A DNA stretch of 64,000 nt from Cyclobacteriaceae bacterium. GTDB lineage: Bacteria; Bacteroidota; Bacteroidia; Cytophagales; Cyclobacteriaceae. The DNA is taken from NCBI GenBank assembly GCA_016787755.1, contig JAEUUA010000023.1, positions 546,613-610,612 of the forward strand, written 5' to 3'. This document shows, piece after piece, positions 32,847 through 40,583 of this stretch (its first letter is position 1; every line of letters begins with the position of its first letter). The translations under genes were made by a program, and so were the position numbers. The notes beneath the pieces were generated by a model. It made no database searches and was not told where the DNA came from. It saw only the letters and a program-made list of their open reading frames with translations.

Positions 32847-33665
32847 TTACCGACCGTAATCATCATAGCTTTCGTTATAATATTCTTCATAATAATAGAT
32901 CAGATCTATATTTTGAACTTCAATATTGGTTAGTTTATCCCGAATATCAATACCCATTGGAATATACCAATCAACGGAGTCAAACTGCATCCGATCTTCT
33001 CGATCTTTAAAAGAATAACCGTGCCTCGCATAAATTTCGTTGCGCATAAATTCTAATTCTTCAGGCAACAGATTTTCTATATCATCTTTGGTAAGCAACC
33101 TATTTGAAGCTTGAGGAAATTTACCAATCTCAGTATTGTAGGAATAAGTTGTTTTAATGAGTTTGTATTTTTTACTCCCTACAATTCCCTTTTTAAAGGG
33201 ATTCCAATTACCAGAAAGTGAATTGGAATCCGGTTTTAAGATAAATACAAAGTGACCATCATACTGATCGGTTCCGGGTTCATTCATGTCGAAATGATAC
33301 TCACCCTGTACTAGTTTCACTGATCCTGTAATGGGTCTATAGTTACCAGCGCATACTGTATATCCTAGTGCTTTGTCTTTATCTATTTCTGCAATTGCAA
33401 TATTTATTTTGTTTTTTCCGAACATACCAATCCAATAGCCAATTGAGGGTTCGCTTTCATTTATTTTCATTTTTCCGATAGCTTCTTCAATCAAAAGTTG
33501 TTCAGTTGATTTGGCAGGGCCAATAGTTCTGGCGTCAACCTTTACAATGGGTGCCTCATTTTGTAATTCTGGCTTTGTTTGGCCGAATTCTACAGTTGAT
33601 TCTTTTTTAGTTTGACAGCCTATTACGGATAGTAATAAGATAACCAATACTGCTACTTTATTCAT
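32847..33665 (-). CDS. YARHG-domain lipoprotein
   Basis: 272 residues with a type II signal peptide (lipobox SVIGC, Cys17). Middle part: a beta-rich region of unknown type containing GYWIGMFGKNKINIAIAEI. C-terminus: YARHG domain (about 195-255) with LLPEELEFMRNEIYARHGYSF. YARHG is an extracellular domain thought to bind peptidoglycan or other surface ligands, mostly in lipoproteins. It lies between the two DUF2306 paralogues on the opposite strand. The tail is very Tyr-rich (YYYEEYYNESYDDYG). Confidence 0.8.
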   Translation of the reverse strand: MNKVAVLVILLLSVIGCQTKKESTVEFGQTKPELQNEAPIVKVDARTIGPAKSTEQLLIEEAIGKMKINESEPSIGYWIGMFGKNKINIAIAEIDKDKALGYTVCAGNYRPITGSVKLVQGEYHFDMNEPGTDQYDGHFVFILKPDSNSLSGNWNPFKKGIVGSKKYKLIKTTYSYNTEIGKFPQASNRLLTKDDIENLLPEELEFMRNEIYARHGYSFKDREDRMQFDSVDWYIPMGIDIRDKLTNIEVQNIDLIYYYEEYYNESYDDYGR

Positions 33666-33716
33666 ATGATTTAATTTGCTGAGTAAAAGTTAAGCACAAT
33701 TTTTTAACATTGTGGT

Positions 33717-34346
33717 ATGCAGCGAAAAATTCGCAATTGGCTGGCGATGTTAACCTTAACCTTTTTCACCATTTTAATGGTAAAAATCACTATTCCTTAT
33801 TTGTCGCTGGAAAGAGATGTCGCCTTTTTGAAAATCAAGCAGTGGATGATTCAAAATGACATCTGGCGCTTTTCATTTTTTACACATGTCTTCAGTAGCG
33901 TCTTTTTATTGCTTGCAGGATTTACTCAATTTTATAAACCCCTTAACCGAAAGATTCATCGATCTATTGGTAAGATTTATATAATTCTCATAGTGTTTAT
34001 TTCTGGTCCTGCGGGATTGGTAATGTCATGGTTTGCCAATGGAGGACTCCCATCTCAAACAGCCTTTGTATTACTAAGTATTCTTTGGATTTTCTTTACA
34101 GCAAAAGCTTACTCAGCTATTCGCAACAAGGATTTTATTTCTCACGGAAATTTTATGATAAGAAGTTATGCGCTTACGATATCAGCAATTACCTTAAGAA
34201 GCTGGAAATATCTTTTGGTGCTTTTTTTTCACCCTCATCCCATGGATGCTTATATGATGGTTGCATGGCTAGGCTGGGTTCCCAACTTATTAATTGCAGA
34301 ATTGTTAATACGAAATCGTATGAGTAATAAAATCTTAAGCACTTAA
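33717..34346 (+). CDS. DUF2306 membrane protein, intact paralogue
   Basis: 209 residues with about six to seven TM segments. It shares with the frameshifted copy at 32188 the blocks NRKIHRSIGKIYIIL, MIRSYALTISAITLRSWKYL and VAWLGWVPNLLIAELL, which define DUF2306. The His of KIHRSIGKIY and the Arg of MIRSYAL are conserved in both copies and may bind a cofactor or quinone, but nothing is established. It starts at ATG 33717, divergent from the YARHG lipoprotein (51-base gap). It converges with the small membrane-protein gene at 34354. Confidence 0.75.
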   Translation: MQRKIRNWLAMLTLTFFTILMVKITIPYLSLERDVAFLKIKQWMIQNDIWRFSFFTHVFSSVFLLLAGFTQFYKPLNRKIHRSIGKIYIILIVFISGPAGLVMSWFANGGLPSQTAFVLLSILWIFFTAKAYSAIRNKDFISHGNFMIRSYALTISAITLRSWKYLLVLFFHPHPMDAYMMVAWLGWVPNLLIAELLIRNRMSNKILST

Positions 34347-34353
34347 GACACCT

Positions 34354-34707
34354 CTATTTGCTTCGCATAGCAGAATATGTCCAAACAGCCCCCGCGGCAT
34401 CAACAAGTCCAAACATGATTAATGCAGTTGGAGCCCAGCCCATTAATACAAAAACAATAAACCAGAGTAGAATTAACGCTCTTGTATAGATTGTTAGCGT
34501 GTAAAACAACGCCTGATTAACAGGAGCCATAAAGACGTAGTAGAGGCCAATGTTAAATACAATGATGCCAACCACGCGAATCCAGACTTCACTTGTTTCA
34601 GGCAGTAGAAACGTGGAAAGCAGAATATTTGGGACTACCGTGAGTGTAATGCCCAAAACAAGTAGGTAAAAACCAAAGTAGTAAATGGATTTGCCAGCGG
34701 ACGTCAT
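34354..34707 (-). CDS. Hypothetical four-TM membrane protein
   Basis: I use ATG 34707 (117 residues), just at the first TM; the longer frame from 34773 would overlap the GNAT gene by 19 bases and add 22 polar residues. Four hydrophobic segments (roughly 8-25, 38-56, 63-82, 86-105) separated by short loops. No family recognised with confidence. It follows the GNAT and PLP-enzyme genes on the same strand, so it may belong to their transcript. Membrane location in the inner membrane is expected. Confidence 0.55.
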   Translation of the reverse strand: MTSAGKSIYYFGFYLLVLGITLTVVPNILLSTFLLPETSEVWIRVVGIIVFNIGLYYVFMAPVNQALFYTLTIYTRALILLWFIVFVLMGWAPTALIMFGLVDAAGAVWTYSAMRSK

Positions 34708-34754
34708 ATTAATTGGGGTTAGGTAAAGTCTTTCTAAAATAACAAACTTTTTTC

Positions 34755-35210
34755 TTAGGTACTCAACATCCACTCAAACACTTGATAATGTTCGCCATTC
34801 ATTCCTAATTTTTCATACACCCGTTGGGCAGGATGATTTGTTTTATCAACGTATAATCGAATGCCCCGATAACTGGATTCGGGAGTAACTAAACTTTGAA
34901 TGTGTTCATACATGTTTTTGTACACGCCTTGCCCACGGTGGCTAGGAATAATATAAACGGATTGAATCCAGATTACGGTGCCACATCGCCAATCACTCCA
35001 TTCGTAGGTGGTCATTAAACTTCCAACTACGTTATCATCATCCACAGCCACATAGTATGCGCCTTTGGTAGCGTCTTTAAACACGGCATGTACGCCTTTC
35101 TTTACTGTCTGAAAATCTAAGTGCATGCCTTCAGTTTCCAAAGCCATTTTTAGCTGAAACTCAATGATTGAAATAGCGTCATCAAGTACAGCGGATCGAA
35201 CTGTAATCAT
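34755..35210 (-). CDS. GNAT-family N-acetyltransferase
   Basis: 151 residues with the GNAT fold: the acetyl-CoA pyrophosphate-binding loop HRGQGVYKNMYEHIQS (motif A, Arg/Gln-x-x-Gly-x-Gly/Val form) follows the strand VIWIQSVYIIP. The C-terminal half has the NHPAQRVYEKLGMNGEHYQVF motif, typical of the last helix-strand. The acceptor is unknown. Its start codon overlaps the stop of the PLP enzyme gene upstream by four bases, so the two are translationally coupled; an amino-acid-derived acceptor is conceivable. Confidence 0.85.
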   Translation of the reverse strand: MITVRSAVLDDAISIIEFQLKMALETEGMHLDFQTVKKGVHAVFKDATKGAYYVAVDDDNVVGSLMTTYEWSDWRCGTVIWIQSVYIIPSHRGQGVYKNMYEHIQSLVTPESSYRGIRLYVDKTNHPAQRVYEKLGMNGEHYQVFEWMLST

Positions 35211-36334
35211 AACGCCTGCTTAATATCATGGATCAAATCTTCTGTTTCTTCAATACCCACTGATAACCTTACCAATTTGTCTGAGATACCAACTGCTCTG
35301 CGCTCAGCGGCTGTTAATTTAGCATGCGAGGTGAGTACCGGTGAGGTAATGGTTGACTCCACACCCCCTAAGCTGATGGCTCGTTTAATGTACTTTAGTT
35401 TTTTAATGAACGTATGCGGATTGCCTTTTACTTCAAACGAAAGCATACCGCCAAAACCACCCGGCATTTGCTTCTTGGCTATAGTATACCCAGGATGATT
35501 TTTTAATCCCGGATAATAAACTCTTGCAACCTGGGGTTCAGTCTCTAAGAATTTAGCAATGGCCAACGCATTTAGATTTTGCTGGCGCACGCGCAGAACG
35601 ATTGTTTTTAAACTACGCTCTACCAAATAGCAAGTTTGGGCATCTAAGCTGGCGCCAAAATGCAAGGCACTTTGCTTAATTTGTTCCGTTAACTTCTTTG
35701 AAGAAACCATCGCACCGCAACAGATGTCGCTGTGACCCCCAATATATTTTGTTCCGCTGTGTGTCACGATATCAATACCCAGATCAATTGGGTTTTGATT
35801 AACCGGACTGGCAAAGGTATTGTCAATGATGGTAATGATTCCATGTCTACGAGCCATCTTCGCTACCCCAACAAGGTCAGTTATTTTTAGCAACGGATTA
35901 GAGGGTGTTTCCACATAAATCACTTTCGTGTTTTTTCGGATCCCTTTTTCAAACGATTTCAGATCAGATACATCGACCATCGAATATTCCATGCCGTAAC
36001 GCGCTAGCTCGTTCAACGCGGCATGATGCGTACCTCCATATAAATCGTTTTGGAATAAAATATGATCGCCCGTTTTCATCATGGCAAAAATGGAAGTCAT
36101 GATAGCGGCCATTCCCGAACCAAAGATCAATCCATCTTCTCCATTCTCAAGGGCGACCAGCTTTTCAACTACTGCTTTTTGATTAGGCGTATTGTAATAG
36201 CGCGGATAGCGAACTTCTGTTTCGTAATCGTAGGCAGCCGATGGATAGATAGGAGTAACTACTCCGCCATAAAGTGGATCTCCATGTGAGCCTACATGAA
36301 CACTTTGAGTAAGTTTTGAGGTGTTGGATTTCAT
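35207..36334 (-). CDS. Cys/Met metabolism PLP enzyme (cystathionine gamma-synthase/lyase type)
   Basis: 375 residues. PLP-binding Lys196 in THSGTKYIGGHSD, with family marks YPRYYNTPNQ (substrate/phosphate Tyr-Arg), FGSGMAAIMT, YGGTH and VETPSNPLL before the lysine, and the C-terminal SLGGVESTITSPVLTSH and LVRLSVGIE. It could act as cystathionine gamma-synthase, gamma-lyase, beta-lyase or O-succinylhomoserine sulfhydrylase; sequence alone does not separate these. No methionine genes lie nearby. The downstream GNAT gene overlaps its end (ATGA). The leader is short (14-20 bases), leaving no room for a SAM riboswitch. Confidence 0.88.
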   Translation of the reverse strand: MKSNTSKLTQSVHVGSHGDPLYGGVVTPIYPSAAYDYETEVRYPRYYNTPNQKAVVEKLVALENGEDGLIFGSGMAAIMTSIFAMMKTGDHILFQNDLYGGTHHAALNELARYGMEYSMVDVSDLKSFEKGIRKNTKVIYVETPSNPLLKITDLVGVAKMARRHGIITIIDNTFASPVNQNPIDLGIDIVTHSGTKYIGGHSDICCGAMVSSKKLTEQIKQSALHFGASLDAQTCYLVERSLKTIVLRVRQQNLNALAIAKFLETEPQVARVYYPGLKNHPGYTIAKKQMPGGFGGMLSFEVKGNPHTFIKKLKYIKRAISLGGVESTITSPVLTSHAKLTAAERRAVGISDKLVRLSVGIEETEDLIHDIKQAL

Positions 36335-36354
36335 TTCTTGCTATTAATCAAGAA

Positions 36355-36362
36355 CAAATATA
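36355..36362 (-). promoter_or_regulatory. Candidate -7 box for the PLP enzyme/GNAT operon
   Basis: TATATTTG on the minus strand, exact TAnnTTTG, 20 bases before the ATG at 36334. Confidence 0.4.
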
Positions 36363-36555
36363 GAATTGATGATTCGTTATTTCACTTTTTGGAGAAACTT
36401 AATCGTTCCGTAACTAAGTTATAGAATTACTGGTGCGCTTTGTTTCCCTGAGTGACTGTTTTCTTCTATACTTTGGCGCATCAAAAATATATATTTACAA
36501 CGTATGTAGAGGAGACATCCATAATTTTTATACTGCTTATCAATTATAAGTGCCT

Positions 36556-38112
36556 ATGCTTCCAAAATACATTCTATTAGTACTGATTGTGTTCATCGTT
36601 TTTGCAAAATGTAGCAAGCCAAATGAACCCGTCATCGAAGCTGACATTTGTGTTTATGGAGGCACATCAAGTGGTGTCATTGCCGCCTATGCTGCAAAAC
36701 TTCAAGGTAAGTCAGTCATACTTATTGAACCAGGAAAACACCTTGGTGGGATGTCATCTGGCGGCTTAGGACAGACTGACATTGGCAATAAACAAGCAAT
36801 CACGGGACTGGCACGACAGTTCTATCGAGACATTGGTAGGCACTATGGTAAAGACGAACAATGGGTTTTTGAGCCACACGTAGCCGAAAAAATTTTTCTT
36901 GATTACATACGCAACGAGGAAATAGATGTATTGTTTTCCTTTCGACTTGCTACCTTGAATAAGATAGGTGATCGATTAGCAACTATTACAGTTGAACCAT
37001 CGAATGGTACTTCCAATAACAAAATCATTCGCGCCAAAATGTTTATTGACTGTAGCTACGAAGGCGATCTGATGGCTAAGACGGGAGTTTCATATACGGT
37101 CGGCCGTGAACCGAATAGATTATACAATGAGACTTTTAATGGAGTGCAACTTAAAGACAAACACCAATTTCGCGATGGTATCGATCCTTATGTAATTCCA
37201 GGAAACCCTAAAAGCGGTTTAATTTGGGGTGTTATGCCAGATTCATTATTCTCTGAGGGGTCAGGAGATAAAAAACTTCAGGCCTATAATTTCCGATTAT
37301 GCCTTACCAATCAACCTGAAAATCGAATTGATATCACCCGACCAGCTGATTACGATTCAATAAAGTATGAATTACTCATCCGCCAGCTTGCTACCTACAC
37401 GCCTGACTCTTTAAACTGGCAATTACTTCATATAGCCTCCATGCCCAATCATAAAACGGATATTAATAATTGCGGTGGATTCTCTTCTGATATGGTTGGT
37501 ATGAACTATGAATATCCTGAAGGAGATTATGAAACACGCGACCAAATAGTCAAGGCACATGAATCGTATACCAAAGGGTGGCTATACTTTATTGGTCATG
37601 ATCCGCGAGTGCCCGCTCATCTCCGTAATGAAATGTTGGAATGGGGATTTCCTAAAGATGAATACGTTGATAACGATCATTTCACACCACAACTCTACAT
37701 TCGCGAGGCAAGACGAATGATTTCCGATTACGTAATGACGCAACACAATTGCCAGGGAAGGGAAAAAGTGGAGGATGGCATTGGGCTGGCCGCATACACA
37801 ATGGACTCACACAACTGTCAGCGAATTGTGGTAAATGGAATGGTGAAAAATGAAGGAGATGTACAAGAAGGAGGCTTTGGTCCTTACCCCATTTCTTTCC
37901 GATCCATCGTTCCAAAGAAAGGTGAATGCTCAAATCTGGTAGTACCTGTTTGTTTATCGGCATCTCACATTGCCTATGGATCAATAAGGATGGAGCCTGT
38001 ATTTATGGTACTCGGTCAATCGGCCGCAATGGCTGCTTGCCTGGCAATTGATTCTGAAACAAGCATACAGGAAATTGATGTACGAAAATTACAAGTGTTG
38101 CTGAAAAACTAA
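36556..38112 (+). CDS. FAD-dependent oxidoreductase lipoprotein (FAD_oxidored family)
   Basis: 518 residues from ATG 36556 (a GTG at 36550 adds two). Signal peptide with possible lipobox VFAKC (Cys at about 19). It then has the FAD-binding Rossmann element ADICVYGGTSSGVIAAYAA with the acidic end in VILIEPGKHLGG and the signature GGMSSGGLGQTDIG. The PF12831-type family contains exported flavoproteins with GIDPYVIPG and NNCGGFSSD segments as seen here, and ends with a typical FAD closing motif SIRMEPVFMVLGQSAAMAACLA. Substrate unknown; homologues sit in carbohydrate-degradation loci, but nothing adjacent supports that here. A weak promoter-like TATACTTTG lies at 36467-36475. Confidence 0.82.
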   Translation: MLPKYILLVLIVFIVFAKCSKPNEPVIEADICVYGGTSSGVIAAYAAKLQGKSVILIEPGKHLGGMSSGGLGQTDIGNKQAITGLARQFYRDIGRHYGKDEQWVFEPHVAEKIFLDYIRNEEIDVLFSFRLATLNKIGDRLATITVEPSNGTSNNKIIRAKMFIDCSYEGDLMAKTGVSYTVGREPNRLYNETFNGVQLKDKHQFRDGIDPYVIPGNPKSGLIWGVMPDSLFSEGSGDKKLQAYNFRLCLTNQPENRIDITRPADYDSIKYELLIRQLATYTPDSLNWQLLHIASMPNHKTDINNCGGFSSDMVGMNYEYPEGDYETRDQIVKAHESYTKGWLYFIGHDPRVPAHLRNEMLEWGFPKDEYVDNDHFTPQLYIREARRMISDYVMTQHNCQGREKVEDGIGLAAYTMDSHNCQRIVVNGMVKNEGDVQEGGFGPYPISFRSIVPKKGECSNLVVPVCLSASHIAYGSIRMEPVFMVLGQSAAMAACLAIDSETSIQEIDVRKLQVLLKN

Positions 38113-38156
38113 TATCCCTGTTCAAAGTTGAAACTTATCTAAAATTGCAGAATTAT

Positions 38157-38249
38157 TCATCGCATGGTGAGGTCATCACGAGTGCGAATATTTTTGAATC
38201 CTGCTTTTTCAAACATCTCTATCATCTGCTCGTGATAATCGTTAATCAT
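38157..38249 (-). CDS. 30-residue ORF overlapping the preceding fragment
   Basis: ATG at 38249 overlaps the TGA of the next upstream ORF (ATGA). It encodes EMFEKAGFKNIRTRDDLT-like sequence that reads as the end of a globular protein (an amphipathic helix, then AGFKNIRTRDDL as in many methyltransferase C-termini). Alone it is too short to fold; it may be a decayed gene end or, with the upstream ORF, one broken gene. Confidence 0.25.
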   Translation of the reverse strand: MINDYHEQMIEMFEKAGFKNIRTRDDLTMR

Positions 38250-38707
38250 TTTCCATCATTGTCATCATAATCAACATGTATCTTCCGCAACAGCATGCCC
38301 CGCTGATCTTTCTCTTCTTTGCTCAAGGCTATATGGTTGGTTTCTTTGGGAATGGTTTCGCCCATCATATACGAGCCAATTCTACAATTAGTAAGATTAG
38401 CGGGATTCAAAAGATTTTCCTTCAGGGGCATTCCAATTCCATCCTGATCGGCATAGTTGTACCGACCGGCACTAAACCCAGCCGCATAGCCGCGTAAGAA
38501 ATTTGTTTCTTGCTTGCGCAGATTTCGGAATCGTGGAAATAGCCACTTGTTGGTCGTCCACCATTTCAGAAACTTCAGAAAAGTATTCTTCCATTGCTTT
38601 TGTGTTTGCGTCAATAAGGCGATACCAACTGCTTTCTGTTTCACCTCATCATGTATAATCGAGTGAACAATTGCGTGCGCGCGAACAGTAAGGTCTTTGA
38701 GTAACAA
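38246..38707 (-). CDS. Hypothetical protein, possibly a gene remnant
   Basis: 153 residues from a TTG at 38707. Codons upstream remain open for nine more residues (to a TGA) with no in-frame ATG or GTG, so the N-terminus may be lost. Composition is basic and Trp-rich in the middle (FLKFLKWWTTNKWLFPRF), then a GYAAGFSAGRYNYADQDG segment and an acidic tail. I recognise no family. Together with the 30-residue ORF that overlaps its end, the stretch 38157-38735 may be a degraded gene. Confidence that it is expressed is low. Confidence 0.35.
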   Translation of the reverse strand: MLLKDLTVRAHAIVHSIIHDEVKQKAVGIALLTQTQKQWKNTFLKFLKWWTTNKWLFPRFRNLRKQETNFLRGYAAGFSAGRYNYADQDGIGMPLKENLLNPANLTNCRIGSYMMGETIPKETNHIALSKEEKDQRGMLLRKIHVDYDDNDGK

Positions 38708-38754
38708 TTCATAACCAACCCTTAAATAAGGTCACTGAAGCTTCAGTCCGCTAT

Positions 38755-40494
38755 TTAATACCTTACTGATTTCAGTATTACATCCGACTTGGCGAATGCG
38801 CGATCAAATTCTTTTTTTACCTCCACTGCTTGACTCTTTTTCCCTTGCGCATGCAGGCTTTGATAAAGCCCAAATAGAGACCACCCATTATTGCGATATT
38901 GGTTTAAGTCTTGGCGAAAGTATTGCTCGGCCAATGCTGGTTTTTTTGCTTCCAGCAAGATTCCTCCCAACACCTGTCTGGTGGGATGATACCAGTCAGG
39001 CGGCTCCTGATATAATAGATTATCTTCAATTTCAACAGCTTTTTTCACGAGTATAATGGCTTTATCATAGTTCTTTTGTACTGCTTCAATTTCGGCCTCC
39101 AGAATATTTTCCCCTATACTTAATACATTTTTGAAGCTATTGAATCCACCGATTGTGTTTTCCATAAATGGATTTGCTACTAACATCTTGAGTTGGGTTA
39201 ATTCGCGGCTGGCCTCATTCACCTTGTTCGTACGTGTGTATGCCATCCCTCTTGCATAGTGCCAAACCGCCTTTAGGTATTTTAAAGAATCTTCGGGTTC
39301 CTTGAGTTTCAGAATTTCATTCCATTTTCCAAAGCGAACCATGTTATACCATGGCATCGTATACCAATGCTGCAGCGTAACAAAATCAGGAATCGTGAGC
39401 AACTCAACGGGAATAGTTTTCTTTAGTGCTTCTGCTGTCGCCATCGACTTATCACTCATCCCTGCCATTTGAGCACAGGCTAAAAGAAAATGATAGTTAT
39501 GAGGATAATAAAAAAGTGGATAAACCCCCTGTGCATTGCATTGCGCAATGTACTCCTCATCGGTTTTGACAGCCCGTTCATTGGATTCTACCCCATCAAT
39601 ATATCGGCCCACCCGGATATAGATATGGGATGGCATATGCACCAGATGACCTGATCCTGGAACCAGATCGACTAACTTATCGGCACTTGCCACAGCATTA
39701 TCGGGTTTAGGGGAAGCCTCCAGAATGTGGATATTCAAATGATTAGCACCTGGGTGATTGGGATTTGCTGAAATAATTTTATTTATCACACTGACGGGTT
39801 TAAGCGTCCATGGTTGTGCTTCTCCATTTTTCCAGAAATCCCAGGGATGCAAATCCATCAACGCTTCAGCATACAACGTGTTTACATCAGCATGATCAGG
39901 AAATTGCTTTGCTACGTCTTCCATGGAATTAGCATAGGCTTCATCCAGAGATCTCCTGTCTTTCAATGCCTCGGCTGTATACCTCATGGAAAGCGCGTTG
40001 ATCAACGCCTGTTCAATTGGCAAAGCTTTATCTTTTAGTGCCAATGCTTTTTGAAGTGCATTGAACACGGTTTCGGTATCGGCTGGATCCATAGGCAAAT
40101 TGATGTTGGGCCCTAAGGAGAGTGCTTGTCCCCAATAAGCCATCGCGCATGTTGGATCAAGTCGCGCAACTTCTTTGAATGATCGATACGCCTCAAGGTG
40201 GTTAAATCCATAATACAAATTGAGGCCTTGATTGAAAAACAATTGAGCCCGCTCATTTGTAGTGGATACGTTCATTCCATACTTACCCAGGTTCGTCATC
40301 AATGGCGCCATTTGCCGGGTGGTGTCCATAATTTTAAGAATGGTTCTCGCGCCTGGTGCACCGCAAATCGATAAGGGCGGAGCAATGTTTAACTTTATTT
40401 GACTTTGAAAAGTAAATAAACCGGGAATAAATTGAGTAGCAACCGAAATGAAAAAAATAGAAGCTACTCCAACTACAAGTAGTGTTTTTTTCAT
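38755..40494 (-). CDS. Exported tetratricopeptide-repeat protein
   Basis: 579 residues from ATG 40494 (an ATG at 40500 adds two). N-terminal signal/anchor MKKTLLVVGVASIFFISVATQF. TPR-type helical pairs are clear at about residues 80-150 (LFFNQGLNLYYGFNHLEAYRSFKEVARLDPTCAMAYWG, given here only in part) and 480-575 (ILVKKAVEIEDNLLY, AEQYFRQDLNQYRNNGWSLFGLYQSL). The middle has PGSGHLVHMPSHIYIRVGRY and NPNHPGANHLNIHILEAS, conserved His-rich blocks of a large TPR family found beside secreted oxidases. Function unknown; scaffold or envelope role likely. The neighbour downstream is unrelated. Confidence 0.75.
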   Translation of the reverse strand: MKKTLLVVGVASIFFISVATQFIPGLFTFQSQIKLNIAPPLSICGAPGARTILKIMDTTRQMAPLMTNLGKYGMNVSTTNERAQLFFNQGLNLYYGFNHLEAYRSFKEVARLDPTCAMAYWGQALSLGPNINLPMDPADTETVFNALQKALALKDKALPIEQALINALSMRYTAEALKDRRSLDEAYANSMEDVAKQFPDHADVNTLYAEALMDLHPWDFWKNGEAQPWTLKPVSVINKIISANPNHPGANHLNIHILEASPKPDNAVASADKLVDLVPGSGHLVHMPSHIYIRVGRYIDGVESNERAVKTDEEYIAQCNAQGVYPLFYYPHNYHFLLACAQMAGMSDKSMATAEALKKTIPVELLTIPDFVTLQHWYTMPWYNMVRFGKWNEILKLKEPEDSLKYLKAVWHYARGMAYTRTNKVNEASRELTQLKMLVANPFMENTIGGFNSFKNVLSIGENILEAEIEAVQKNYDKAIILVKKAVEIEDNLLYQEPPDWYHPTRQVLGGILLEAKKPALAEQYFRQDLNQYRNNGWSLFGLYQSLHAQGKKSQAVEVKKEFDRAFAKSDVILKSVRY

Positions 40495-40583
40495 AAACAT
40501 TGAAATATTAATTAGATAATGCGACTATAATTTTAATAAAAGTCAGAAGTTACTCTGGGGTTAATTTTGTTGCTATCAAACTT

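Noticed and set aside
36335..36360. SAM riboswitch before the cystathionine gamma-synthase-like gene
   Set aside because: The leader is too short and no conserved riboswitch core is present.
36439..36475. TTTG and TATACTTTG as a promoter for the FAD oxidoreductase gene
   Set aside because: Both blocks deviate and the spacing is longer than normal; mentioned only as weak evidence in the gene entry.
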